Positions 20,325-33,178 of a stretch of 64,000 nucleotides of DNA are shown here, one piece after another; position 1 is the stretch's first letter; every line of letters begins with the position of its first letter. The DNA is from Hsuehochloa calcarea. Its lineage: Eukaryota > Streptophyta > Magnoliopsida > Poales > Poaceae. The notes below the pieces were generated by a model. The model had not been told where the DNA came from. It saw nothing but the letters and a program-made list of their open reading frames with translations, and ran no database searches. The DNA lies in assembly GCA_036346395.1 (NCBI GenBank), contig CM070605.1, positions 2,542,001 through 2,606,000 of the forward strand, read 5' to 3'. The position numbers and the translations under genes are program-made.

Positions 20325-23300
20325 TGTCGGGACCCAAATATGCAAATCTGGACCCTCTGTGTATTCTGCACTAGTCCAGGATCACTCTAGTGCACACAGT
20401 GCCAACATCGATGAATTATCACATCCATACAACGAATATAAGAATAAATGAGTACTTTGAATAGCAAATAACTATTGGGACCTTACGGTCGAGTTTTACA
20501 TTTATTAAGCCATGCAAGGCTGACAATAAAGAAATAAACTGCAGCAGAAATGAAATAAACTCCGGTGGCTCCCATCAATTTACCACAGGCAACTGACTGG
20601 GATTAAGACCCTAACGATCAACCTTCGTAGAACTCTTCTTCGAAAGCAGGCGACGACTCCTCCACTTCTGTTGATTTATTTAGCAAGAGTGAGTACACAC
20701 CATACTCGCAAGTCATACCACAGAATGCAATTTATAGATGATGGCTTATTCCAAAGGAATGGCTTCTGTGGTTATTTTGCAGAAATGCTACATTTGCAAT
20801 TGAATACAAATAATAGATTGAAAGCATAATTCAAAACAAATAGACAATAATAAGTTAACAATTGATTTCACAAAGGACACACAGTCTAATCAAGTTATTC
20901 ACACAATGCACAAGTTATCTCACACACAAACCCTTCCCATTTGTTTTTATGAAAATCTACCCCTCGTGTGAAATTCAGAGCATGTCCATAGCAGAGGACG
21001 CGGCTATTCGAATAGATTGATGTAACACTCTGCAGAGGCTATACACTTTACCCACACGATACAATCAAGGAGCCAAAGATTGACCATAACAAAACCTTTC
21101 GAGACTTCATCTCAAACAATGACACTCCCGATGTGCTTTCTGTCGTCAATTTGTACACACGACCCTTGGAACGACACACACCGTTGGATGTGGATGCGTG
21201 AACCGTCCCGCGATGTGACATATCACACCTCCAAATTTATCACACACTTAAATACAACTGAGTTGTCAATGTTAAGACTCCATAACTTACTAAGTCAGGC
21301 CCGGCCATACTAGGCATATGGTCGCGTGCAGAGAAGGCCCAGTTCAATGGCGCACAAAGTTAAGTCCTTAATTGACCAAGGCAAGACTTCCATTTTAACC
21401 CAAATCACAAAGTTTAAAGCACACAGCCCACCATTCACACAGATCCACCACTTGCCTCGGTCTAAATCTTTTCCCACCTGTTGATTAAGTGCAACACATG
21501 CCATCACGAGTAACAAAGACACAAAGCACACACAGTTTCATCACACGTTCCATAATCACTTAGTCAAGTTTATAATTGCAACTCTCACATGAAATGATGA
21601 CTCGTGGCATGGCTAGCGATCTAATCGTATCTAACCAACCCACGTTGGTGCTACGATAATACCAACTAATAATTAACCAACCTAGGGTGACAAGAGATCA
21701 TGGCATACAATAGACAAGGTGGCATAACAATTTGGATTAATAACTACACCCAAAAGCATTTAAATAAATACTTGAAATAGAATGCAATACATTGAAACAA
21801 AGTATTTTGAAAACTGGGTTCAATATGATCAAAGGTATAACTTGCCTTGGAATAGATCTAGATATTGGTCTTGGTCTTGAGGTGCTCCTTCTTCTGCAAA
21901 ATTCCCCGAAGTATCGACGTCTCCTCGCAAACGAGACAAAAGAAACAAAAACAATAAATAACAGAGGCAAAACAACTCCAAAAATTCAAATAAAATTCAC
22001 ATTAAATAGATCTTAATTTTATATGAATTTACAAATTTGAATGGGCTCAATCGGAGTTCGGATGCAAAAGATATGAGCTTTAGAAGTTTGAAAATCAAAT
22101 AAAACCCTAATTTGGATTTTATTGAATTTCCCGAATTATTTTATAAAGGAAAATCGAATTATTGCGCAATGCTTGCGTCGGTAGAAATTTCGGAAAAGAA
22201 ATAGATTTAAAAAGAAATATGACATGTGGGCCCCACATGTCAGTCTCGGGGTTCACGGTGGATCGAGTGCACCGAACCGAGGGAGATCTGGCGCGGTGGA
22301 CCGAGCCACGCCGCGCGTGTCTTGGCGCCGATCTGGCGCCACGCTGCTCCCACACCATCACAAGGCGTCGCCGGCGCGCCGAGCCGGGCGACAACGGCGG
22401 CGGTGGCGCTCGGACCGATGGTCACCGTGAACAATGGCGACTTCGCCGGCATGGAAGTACCAGTTGTAGAGGATTATTGCGCACATGTAGGCACCGGTTT
22501 GAGCACACGGGTTGTCGGAGATGGCCGTGGCGAGCTTGAGGCGGCGAGGCGGTCTCGGGTTTGTCGGACGGGAGCTCGGTGATGCTCCGGTGATGAGGAG
22601 GTCGCGACGAGGTAGCACGGAACTTCTTGGTCACGGTGGTGCGATCGGCGAGGCAAGGGCGGCGGCGACGGCAAGGCAATTCACCGGAGAAGAAGCTCGT
22701 GAAAACCCTAAAACTCAAAATGCGGCGACTCTAGAGCGATCGGGCGGCGAGGGTGGCGGCTTTGGGTTGCGAGGTCCCAAGCGGTCTTGAGGGGGTATTT
22801 ATAGGCCCGAGATGCCGAGATTTGAAACCCCAAATCAGTCCGAACGGCCGCGATTTGAATTCTCGAGATTCGGGAGATTGAAACCGATTCGGGTTTGATC
22901 CGGTTTGAACGGATAAGAAATCAACCGAGGTGCGATTTGGTGGGTCGTAGCGAAGAATCGACAATCAATCGGTTTTGTTGGATGGCTCGAAGCTCTCAGC
23001 AATGGCGCCGAGCGCCGCGCGAGGAAGAAGAAGGCTCATGAGACGACGACTTCGATGGCGGTCCCTTTGTGACAGAGAGAGCGAGTCGGCGGTTGCGGCG
23101 CCGTCGATGGAAATCAAGCGGTGGAAGCGGCGTGAAGCGGCGGCGGCGAATCGTGAGCGAAGCCACGCGGCGAACATCCAACGGAGGAGGCGGGGTTGGC
23201 GCGTCGTCCGACGGAAACGAGGGCGCGCGTCAAGCATCCAACGGACGAGCGCGGCGGGCGAGATGGGTCGGCGCTCTTCGAATAGTGTTGGGCTTCGCCC

Positions 23301-23610
23301 AAAGATCGCTCAAGGATTTTCTTTTGATTTTTCTTTTTAAATAAATCCAGAAAATACAATTAGCCAATAGAAAATAGCAAATGACTTTGGAAAAATTCCA
23401 GAAAATTCTATAAAATATATCCAAGCATATAGAATCTAAATAAAATAGTTTTGATAATTGTTGATGTTGGGATTAAGCACATTTAAATCAGTTTGTCCTT
23501 AAAGTCCATATTAAGCTTTTTAATTTAATATTCAAATAAATCCAAATGGTGAATTTTCTCTCTACCACTATTTAAAAGATTTTTAAATCTCTAAAAATTG
23601 GGATGTTACA
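20325..23610 (-). mobile_element. Solo LTR (3.3 kb) of a Ty3/gypsy-type family, copy A
   Basis: Read on the minus strand it starts TGTAACATCCCAATTTTT and ends GGGTCCCGACA, with TG...CA termini. It is flanked by perfect 5-bp duplicates ATGTT (20320-20324 and 23611-23615). It contains no coding domain and interrupts the gypsy pol frame, which resumes in register on the other side. GC-rich segments at 22230-22790 and 22965-23290 carry accidental open frames. A TATA-like tract near 22790-22805 on the minus side could be its promoter. The family assignment to the long-LTR gypsy class (RIRE3/RIRE8-like) is inference from LTR length and termini. Confidence 0.88.
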
Positions 23611-23615
23611 ATGTT

Positions 23616-25128
23616 CACCTGATCGACGAGATACTATCAGATCATAATTGGACAAGCTACTAAAAGCAAACTTTATAAGAGAAGTCGACCACCTATAGTG
23701 GTTGGTCAACCCTGTAATGGTTAGGAAGTCTACTGGCAAGTGGCGTATGTGTGTAGACTTTACTGATCTCAATAAAGCTTGTCCAAAAGATGATTTTCCT
23801 TTACCTCGTATCGATCAGTTGGTTAATTCTACTGCTGGTTGTGAAGTATTAAGTTTTCTAGATGCATATTCTGGTTACCATCCGATTAAAATGTGTCTAT
23901 AAGATGAAGAAAAAAACAATATTTATTACACCATTTGAAATATTTTGCTATGTCAAAATGCTATTTGGTCTAAAAAAAATACTGGCACTTCTTTTCAACG
24001 CTTGATGCAATTGATTTTTTCACCTCAACTAGGCTAAAATTTGGAAGCCTATGTTGACGATCTAGTCGTAAAAAACATCAAGCAACTTAATCATATTTTC
24101 GAGTTGCAAGAAACATTCGACAACCTCAAAAAACACCGCTTGAAACTCAATGCTGAGAAGTGTATGTTTGGAGTCTCTTCAGGAAAATTGGTTGAATTCC
24201 TTGTCTCTGTACGAGGAATCGAAGCAAATCCCAAAAAGATAAAGGCCATTGTGCAAATGTGCCCACGAACTACGAGGAAAGAAGTCCAGAAACTCACAAG
24301 GTGCATGGCGTCTTTAAGTCATTTCATCGCACGACTGGGAGAAAAAAACTACATTTCTTCAAACTTCTAAGGAAGTATGACGGTTTCGAGTGGTCAAAAG
24401 AGGCAAACGCTACCATTGAGGATGTCAAAAGGTATCTTATGAGTACTCCTGTTTTGGTTTGTCTGAAACAAGTAGAGACACTCTTAATTTATCTAGCTGC
24501 CACGCCACAGGTAATGAGCACAGTACTGGTTGTAGAACGTGAAAACGTCCAACAACTAGTTTACTACGTAAGTGGAGTTTTACACGGGCCTAAGGAGCGC
24601 TACCCACAGGTCCAAAAACTTCTATATGCCCTTCTCATGTCTTCGAGGAAACTACGATATTATTTACAAGCGTACAAGATAGTTGTGTCATCTGAGTTTC
24701 CCTTAGGAGTGGTCATCCAGAACAGGGAAGCAGCTGAACGCATGGTAAAATGGTCAGTAGAACTTGGGGAGATCGACCTCCATTTTGTGTCTCGAACGGC
24801 CATTAAATCCGGATCTTGGCGGACTTTTTCTTTGAAAAGACAAATCCTGAACCTCTTCAGGATCCCCAGCATGATACCCACGAGCAGCGGACGATGTACT
24901 TTGAGGGGTCACTTACGTTAAGTGGCTCGGGGGCTAGGGTGGTCCTGAAATCTCATAGAGGAGAGATCTTGAAGTATGCCATTCAATTCGACTTTCCTAC
25001 CACTAACAACGCGGCAGAATACGAAGGTATGTTGGCTGGTATACGAGCAGCGAAAGCGCTTGGGATTTAACAACTACTCGTGAGAGGAGACTCTCAACTA
25101 GTCGTGCATCAGGTCGGAAAAGTGTACC
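23616..25128 (+). pseudogene. Gypsy reverse transcriptase and RNase H
   Basis: Reverse transcriptase starts SPDRRDTIRS*LDKLLKANF and shows WRMCVDFTDLNKACPKDDFP and LVNSTAGCEVLSFLDAYSGY; the catalytic YVDD is AYVDDLVVKN at about 24045. The frame continues through a shift near 24360 into RNase H (24816-25070: TMYFEGSLTLSGSGARVVLK, TTNNAAEYEGMLAGIRAAKA) and RGDSQLVVHQVGKVY at 25128, where the next LTR unit interrupts it. The continuation QCSNPDMS lies at 40035. Several stops and an indel are present. Confidence 0.87.
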
Positions 25129-27609
25129 TGTAACATCCCAATTTTCTGATCTTTAAAAATCTTTTAAATAGTTAGTAGTTGGAAAATTCAACCTTTGGAT
25201 GTTATTTGAATTTTAATAAAGCTTAACATGTACTTTCAGTATCAAAATAATTTAACATGATTAATTATAATATCAACAATTATCCAAATTATTTTATTTG
25301 GGTTCTATGAGCTTGGATATATATTTTAGATTTTTCTAGAAATTATTCGAGTTCATTTGCTATTTCCATTTTCAATAATTTTTTAAAAGGAAAATCTATT
25401 TAAAATCTCATAACGGTGTCGGGCCGGAGCCCATTCCTTCCCGGCCTTTTCTCCCGCACCAGGCCGCTCGTGCGCCGCACGCCACTTCCTTGTCCCTCTG
25501 CCAGGTGAGCCCCGCCTGTCAGGCGGTCGTAGCCCTTTCCCGTCTTCCTCGTGGAGTCGTCGCCTTCGACCGCTTTCGCCATTGTCGGAGCTCGATGCCA
25601 CGTACGACCACGAGATATCTCCAGGTAAAACCTATCTAGAAAATGCGTAGGATCTTATCTCTATCTCTCCTGCACCCGTTTTAGTTAAAATCGTATCCCA
25701 TATCCCTCGCTATCCCCGAGATTGCATCGTGTTCGTTTTGGACTTGATTTTGGGATTTCCAAATCCGGTACGCCCGAGGCCTATAAATAGGACTCCTAGG
25801 TTCGCCTTCTTTCCCTGATCCTGAAAACCAAGCCACCACACCCTTAAAGCTTTAGCGCCGTCACATTGGAAGTTTTAGAGTTTCCACCGCCGCCACTCAT
25901 TCTTCATATTTCACCATCATCGTCGTCGACCATGTCGCCGTCTTCGCCATCACTAGAGCTATCTCCAACACTCCTTCACTACCATGAGACGTCACCGGTG
26001 TTTATCGCTGACAACAGCCGCATCTGCTCCGTCGCTTCGTCATCGATTCCAGGCAACTCTGGCGATCTTCCGTGCCAATACCAGTACCGGTATGTGCGTA
26101 AGAACCTATTCTACCCTGTGCGCGCATCCACCGCTGACGAAGCGCCACCGTTCGCTGTTGTCGAATTAACCCGAGCCTCGCCGTCGTCTTGACAATGTGT
26201 CGTGCCACCTCATCAGCCACATCAACTAGTGAGCCCAAATGTCGGCCAGATCTTCTCATGAGCATATGTGTCGTGCCACATCTACTTGTGGGGACATTTG
26301 TCTGCCACCTCACCGCCACATCTGCTCGAATCGTCCACTTGTCTATTCGATCAGTCGCGTCAGCACCCCACAACTCTAAACAAAATCTGATATGTTGTAA
26401 ACCCAATCCACCCTAATTCGTGTCTATGCCATGTGGGGTCCACCAGCCAAATCACTATTCCGTGAACTCATGAACTGTAGGACCTTTCTACGATTAGATA
26501 GTTGTAATCTCTCTATAACCAGGTAGTTGTAACCTTCTACGACCAGATAGTCATAGCCTTCCACGATCATGTAGTCGTAGCCTCCTACGACCATGCATTC
26601 GAAACCTTCCGACCAGGCGGTCGAAACTCCTTTCAAGTACGCGTAGTCGAAAGCGTTGTACAGTACTCAATGTATAGTGCTCGGTGTATAGTACTCGATG
26701 TACAGCGCTCGATGTACAGTACTCGATGTACAGTGCTCTGTGAACAATACTCGAATTCTTTTTTGAGTATTTTTTAGATTTTGAACTTCCAGAAGCCATA
26801 TCTTCTTTATCCGAACTCCGTTTGAGCCCATTCAAATTCTTAAATTCATCTGAATTTGAGCTCTATCTTTTCATGATTTTTATTTAATTTTTGGAGTTAT
26901 TTTTCCTCTCTATTTTTATTTATTATGCTTGTTTGTTTCGTTTGCTAGTAGACGTTGATAGTTCGGAGAATTTTGAAGGAGTTCACTGAGACCAAGACCA
27001 GTACCCGGATTTATTTCAAGGCAAGTTATACCTTTGATCATGTTGAACCCGGTTTTCAAAACTACTTTGATTCAATATACTGCATTCTACTTTAAGTACT
27101 TATTTAAAAGCTTTGGGTTTAGCTATTCACCGAATTTATTATACCTACCTTGTCTATTGTATTGCCATGGTCTTTTGTCACCCTAAGTTGGTTCAATATT
27201 AGTTTGTATTAAGATACCACCAACATGGGTTGGTTTGGCGAATAGTATTACTTAGTCATGCTACGAGTCATATATATCATTCGAGTTGCAATTATAAATT
27301 TGACTAAGTGACTATGGAATTTTGTGTAAAAGTGTGTGCTATGTGTTATTAGTTTGTGATAGCATGTGTTGCACTTAACCAACGGGCTGGGAAAGGATTT
27401 GGACTGAGGTAGGTGGTGGATACTAAGTGATATGGTGGAGCTTTGTGAATGGGAATGATAATCTTTGTGGCATAGTTAGAAATTGAAAGTCTTACCTTAG
27501 TCAATTAAGGACTTAACTTTGTGCACCATTGAACTTGGCCTTTCGTACAACCACATGTCTGATGGGACGGGCCTAACTTAGTAAGTTATGGAGTCTTGAC
27601 ATTGACAAA
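25129..27609 (+). repeat. Left LTR portion of copy B
   Basis: Homologous to copy A on the opposite strand from its start to about 21264 (shared ends TTAACATTGACAA / TTGACATTGACAA). A TATA-like CTATAAATAGG at 25780-25790 is the likely promoter. Within it are degenerate repeats of CTACGACCAG/TAGTCGTAG (26483-26650) and a 15-bp minisatellite (26655-26752), neither obvious in copy A. Open frames at 25866-26192 and nearby have no domain. Confidence 0.8.
26655..26752 (+). repeat. 15-bp minisatellite (AGTACTCGATGTAC type)
   Basis: About six tandem units of a 15-base phrase, GTACAGTACTCGAT with variants, run head to tail. They directly follow a cluster of TACGACCA/TAGTCGTA repeats in the LTR of copy B. 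Confidence 0.85.
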
Positions 27610-27666
27610 AAAAAGTGAGCGTGCTCCTATTCACCCCCCCTCTAGTCGCCTTTTCGGTCCAACAAG

Positions 27667-27678
27667 TGGTATCAGAGC
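27667..27678 (+). promoter_or_regulatory. Primer binding site of the SIRE-like copia
   Basis: TGGTATCAGAGC lies two bases after the LTR end CCAACA and is complementary to the 3' end of plant initiator-methionine tRNA, the standard copia minus-strand primer. Confidence 0.93.
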
Positions 27679-27724
27679 CCGGTTAGTTCACTCTTGATCT
27701 TAATCGGTCACTGAACTTTAGGCG

Positions 27725-29795
27725 ATGGATAAGTTTTCTACTAAACCGCATATCTTCGATGGGCACGACTATGCCTATTGGAAGAATCGTATGCGAGTCT
27801 TTCTTGAGAGCGAGGAACAAGCTATTTGGGATGTTGTTCGAGTCCCGCTTGTTATTCCTGAAATTGCAACACCGGCTTCAGCGATTCTTGTGGCAAACAA
27901 CAACAAAGCCAAGAATCTTTTATATGGTGCACTTGGTAGACAAGAATATGATCGCATTTGCAATCTTGCCATCACAAGACGAAATTTGGAACACTCTCGA
28001 AACATATCATGAGGGTTCGTCCCAAATCAAAAAGGTGCGCCAAACCAGTTTACAACCGTGAATACAACAAATTCGAGATGCGTCTGGAGAGAGCATCGAT
28101 GACATTTTCAGTCGCTTTAATAAAGTGATTAATCAAATGAAAATTTGTTGATATTGAATATTCTCAATCTGAAAATGCCACCCATCTCTTGGCTGCAATC
28201 AACACCAAGGAGTGGGAGATGAAGGCTACTGCTATAGAAGAAAATGTTGATCTTTCAAGTCTTACTTTAGAATTGCTTTATAGTAAACTCAAGACTCATG
28301 AAATTAAGAGAGTTGATCATCCTAAGAAAGACAACATGGTATTGATAGCTGATCCTCTCAAAAGGTCTTCTGATGGTACTCTTGAATCATTTTCTGATTT
28401 TTCATTTACTTGTTTATCTGCAATTCATGAGGAGGAGCTTGAAAATATTCCTGAGACAGAGTTAGCTCTCCTAGCTAAAAAATTCACACGGGCCTACAAT
28501 AATGTGAGAAACAAAAAGAGAGGTGGTCCGGTGACATGCTATGAATGTGGTGAGCGCAACCATATTCGGGCAAATTGCCCCAAGCTGAAAGGTAAGAGCA
28601 ATCATAAGGAAGGAAAGCCAACTTGGAAGAAGCCTCTCTTCAACAAATCAAGGTATGAGGCTAATAAGCTTGTGAAGACCGCTCACCGGGTCCTTGCCGC
28701 TTTTGAGGATCAATCCTTGAGCGATGTGGATTCCGGGAGTGAGGAGGACAAGGAGGAGGAGATCCCTCAAGACAAAAAGAAAGGAAAGGCCAAGGACTTC
28801 ACTGGCATGTGCTTCATGGCTGACACTGACGATATTGATGATGATGAGGTATCTTTTTCTTATGATGAGCTTTCTGCTAAATATGATTCTATAGTTGAGC
28901 AATTGCTTAGTCAAGATGAAGCGCTAGAATTTGTCATGACAAAAAATAAGAAATTAGAGTCAAAGATTAACAAACTGAAAGAAGAGCTTAAAAATGCTAA
29001 GACTCTTGAACCTGATGAATGTTTATCTTGTAATGCTAATATTTAGAATCTAGTAAATTGATTGCTTTTGATGTGTTTGATTCTAGCCCTTGTACTTCAT
29101 GCTTAGAAAAAGAACGTGAAATCAAAGATATCTTAGAAGCTGCTAGAGTCAAATATGCTAAGCTTAAGGACAATATTGAAAATACTATTTGTGCTTCGTG
29201 TTCCGCTCTTAAGCTTGAAATTGCTTTATATAAGGATAAATCTATGGATAAAACTTGTGATGCTTGTGTTAGTTTGAGAAAAGAAAATGCTTACCTTCAT
29301 GATACATTAGAAAAATTTTCTAAAGGTAAGAAACAATTAAACATGATTCTTGACAAGTCTAAAACTCCTTACAAGAAGCAAGGTTTAGGATTCAATTCTT
29401 TTCAAGACAATTCAAAGCCAAAAGTCATTCAAGTCTTGGAAAAAGGTTTAATTGAATTCAAAACCCAACCTGCAAAAACATCTTTTAAATCTGCAGGTTT
29501 TGCCCAACCTTGTATTAATTCAAAGGGTGCTTCCTCTAGTGGTACCAAGTACCATTGCACTTATTGCAAGAAAAGTGGGCATTTGATTGAATTCTGTTGG
29601 CGTAGGTTGAAAAATGATAAGAAAAATCTTGATAGAATTTCATTCAGGCAACCTAGAGTTTTTATGAGACATGGTAACACTGAAAAGAATAAACCTGGAT
29701 TAGGATTTTTCTCACATGCTAATCATTATGTTTCTAGATATCCTAATTCTCATGTTCTTGAGTTTGCGGTCGATCATTGGTGGTCACCGGTCTGA
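27725..29795 (+). pseudogene. Copia gag (long form, two zinc knuckles)
   Basis: ATG 27725 opens MDKFSTKPHIFDGHDYAYWK. A frameshift near 28010 and a stop near 28060 break the capsid part, and the frame resumes at 28189-29046. The first knuckle is CYECGERNHIRANCP (CX2CX4HX4C), followed by an acidic, charged region. A coiled-coil-like segment follows (ALEFVMTKNKKLESKINKLK). After a stop at 29044 the frame 29058-29795 carries a cysteine-rich repeat (CTSCLEKE, CASCSALKLE, CDACVSLRKE) and a second knuckle CTYCKKSGHLIEFC. Two knuckles and this coil are typical of SIRE-type gag. Confidence 0.83.
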
Positions 29796-32700
29796 CCGAT
29801 TTGGTCGCGGCCCGACCGCTTAACAACGCCGTTAGACCGCCCCCAACGAGTTGATTCCCATGTAAATTTAAACCTTGCTCATAACAGAATTTTAGATAAA
29901 ATCAATGATAGTACTTCTGGTTTGTATACTCCTTGCAGACGTGTGTCTCGGTACTGGATTCCTAAATCTTGTTTATCTAACCACACTATTGAGACACATC
30001 GCTCTTCTGTTCCTTGATTTTCAGGATTACCGCGGAAAGGGGAAGAACACGTGGTTCGTCGACTCCGGGTGTTCACGCCACATGACCGGAAACTCAAGAT
30101 GGTTCACCTCTTTCACGCGGGCAACAGGTGATGACTTCATCACTTTTGGAGATGATACACAAGGGCGAATTGAAGGAACAGAATCAATTAGGGTGAACAA
30201 CAAATTCATCCTAAAGGATGTAGCTCTTGTGGACAAGCTTAGGTATAATCTCCTTTCTGTCTCTCAGCTTCTTGATGATGGCTATGAGACTGTTTTTAAG
30301 AAAAATGCTTGTCGTGTGCTCGATTCTACTGGTGAGTTTGTGTTTGGAATATCTAGAGTTGGTAGAATTTTTGGAGCTGATTTTTCAGAATCTCTTGCTG
30401 GATCTCTTAAATGTTTGCTTACATCTTCTTCTGATTTCTGGCTTTGGCACCGACGTTTGGGGCACATTGGTTTTGATCATCTGACGCGAGTTAGCAACCT
30501 TGATCTCATGAGAGGTTTGCCCAAACTCAAAGTCGCTAAGGATCTTTGTATGTGCGCCACTGTAGGCATGGCAAACAAGTTGCCGCCTCACACCCTACAG
30601 TGACTATGGTTATGGTAGCGGACGGGACGGTTGCTTCATATGGATCTTGTTGGTCTGCTAGAGTCCGGTCGATCGGTGGAAAATGGTATATTCTTGTCAT
30701 AGTCGATGATCTTTCAAGATATTCTTGGGTGTTCTTTCTTGCTTCAAAAGATGGCGCTTTTGGTTATTTTCATGACCTTGTTCTTCGTTTGGCTTCGAGC
30801 TTCGGGTGCCTTGAGAGCGATCCGCGATGATAATGTACGGAGTTCAAAAATGTCTCTGTTGCTTCTTTTTGTGCTGAGCGTGGTATTGAGCATCAGTTCT
30901 CCTCTCCACACGTCCCTCAACAAAATGGCATGGTGGAAAGGAAGAATAGGATCTTGGTCGAAATGGCTAGGACGATGCTAGATGAGTATAGCACACCGAG
31001 GAGATTTTGGGCGAAGCTATTGCTCTGACTTGCCATATTGCAAATCGTGTCTTTTGAGACCATCTTTAGGCAAGACTCCTTATAAGCTTCGTTTTGGTAG
31101 AAAACCCTCTGTTTCGCATTTTCGAGTCTTTGGATCAAAATGTTTTATTCTTAAAACAGGCAACTTAGGTAAATTTGAATCAAGCACTTTTGATGGGATA
31201 TTTCTGGGTTATCCTGCTCATTCGAGGGGTTTTCGGGTTTTTAATACTGAGACTAACCTTATTCAGGAGACTTGTAATGTCACTTTTGATGAGACTAGCC
31301 CTGGAGCTAGATCAATTGCTACAGATGATTCACAGGTGACAGAGAGCATTTTTGTGGAGGAAAATGAGGACGAAGCTGATATCATTCCTTCATCTGCTGC
31401 TGCTTAGACGCCCATTTTGGTTCAAGAACCTGCTACGTCTACTTCACCTTCTGTTGAGGATCTTGCTGCATCATCATCGTCAGCAGTACCTGCCGAGGTC
31501 GAAGAAACGCTATCTCCCCCGGGCGCTCCACCGCGATTCGAGACGGATCCTCGGATCGGATAATAGGTAATCTACATGAGCGAGTCACTCGCTCCAGGTA
31601 TAATGATCCAAATCTCTACTCTCATTCGGCTTTTGTTGCTTCTTTTGAACCCCGCGATATATCACATGCGTTATCTGATTCTAGCTGGGTGAATGCCATG
31701 CATGAGGAGTTAGAGAATTTTGAAAAAACAAGGTTTGGAACCTAGTAGAACCTCCTAGTGGTCATAATGTTATAGGAACCCATTGGGTGTTCAAGAATAA
31801 ATAAGGTGAGGATGGTTCTGTGGTTAGAAACAAGGCCAGATTGGTAGCTCAGGGTTTCAGCCAAGTTGAGGGGTTAGATTTTGATGAGACTTTTGCTTCG
31901 GTTGCTAGACTAGAAGCCATTCGCATTTTGCTCGCATTTGCTGCATCAAAAGGTTTTAAATTATATCAAATGGATGTTAAAAGTGCATTCTTAAATGGTT
32001 TCATAGAGGAGGAAGTGTATGTTAAGCAACCCCCTGGTTTTGAGGATCCCAAGTATCCAAATCGTGTTTTCAAGCTATCCAAAGCCTTGTATGGTCTTAA
32101 ACAAGCCCCTAGAGCCTGGTATGATAGACTTAAGACCTTCTTGCTTAAAAATAATTTTGAGATGGGTAAAGTGGATAAAACGCTATTCATTCTTAGGCGT
32201 GGAAATGACTTTTTGCTTGCTCAAATTTACGTAGATGATATTATTTTTGGTGGTTCTTCTAATACTCTTGTTTCCAGCTTTTCTGAGACTATGTCGAGGG
32301 AATTTGAGATGAGTATGATGGGAGAGCTCAATTACTTTTTGGGACTTCAAATCAAGCAATGCAAGGAAGGAATCTTTATCCATCAGACAAAGTACACTAA
32401 AGATCTACTCAAACGCTTTGACATGGGTGACTGCAAGCCAATCTCCACTCCCATGGCAACTTCGACTGTCTTGGATCCAGATGAGGAAGGAGAAGTCGTG
32501 GATCAACGCGAGTATCTGCAAAGACATGATCGGCTCCTTACAGATCCGACGGCCTCGAGACCGGACATTCACTTCACAAGATGCCTTTGTGCAAGATTTG
32601 AGCGTCTCCGAGAACTTCCCATCGCCAAGCCGTTAAGCGCATATTCGGTATTTACACTCTACCCTCTTATATGGCATTTGGTATTCTGCTCTTGACTTTG

Positions 32701-33178
32701 TCCATTAGGGGTTTTGATTACGATTTTGCGGGTGTCGGTTAGATAGGTAGAGTACCTCAGGCACCTATCACTTCCTAGGCACTTCTCTTGTATCTTGGTC
32801 TTCTAGGAAGCGGTCTTACATTGCACAATCCACTTCTTTGAAGCGGAGTATGTAGTCTTTGCTAGTTCTTTGTAGCTGATTTTGTGGATGACGTCCGCTT
32901 TGAAAGATTATGGGTTAAATTTTGCAAGTGTTCCTCTTTTATGTGATAACACTTCTGCTATTAATATTGCTAAAAACCCAGTGCAACATTCTAGGACTAA
33001 GCACATAGACATTCGCTTTCACTTCCTTAAAGATCATGTCGAAAAAGGGGATATTGTGATGCACTTCGTGGAGTCCGATGCTCAATTGGCGGATATTCTC
33101 ACCAAGCCTTTAGATCAAACCAGGTTTGCCACCTTGAGAAGTGAGTTAGGGGTAATTTATCCCTATGGGTTGGTTTGA
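29796..33178 (+). pseudogene. Copia pol: protease, integrase, reverse transcriptase, RNase H
   Basis: Protease: WFVDSGCSRHMTGNSRWFTS near 30055. The pre-integrase part ends HRRLGHIGFDHLTRVSNLDL (to 30600). The integrase core is broken by frameshifts between 30600 and 31010 (VDDLSRYSWVFFLASK; YGVQKCLCCFFL-type shifts), and its tail is at 30982-31407 (KTPYKLRFGRKPSVSHFRVF). A stop at 31407 precedes a variable linker. Reverse transcriptase is at 31820-32695 (VRNKARLVAQGFSQVEGLDF, YGLKQAPRAWYDRL, IYVDDIIFGG with the catalytic YVDD). RNase H survives as 32882-33178 (LLCDNTSAINIAKNPVQHSR, TKHIDIRFHFLKDHVEKGDI) after a decayed stretch. Several stops mean it is inactive. Confidence 0.85.

Noticed and set aside
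22119..23344. Several overlapping Arg/Ala/Gly-rich open frames on both strands
   Set aside because: They lie in the GC-rich middle of solo LTR A, show no domain, and are open in several frames because of composition.
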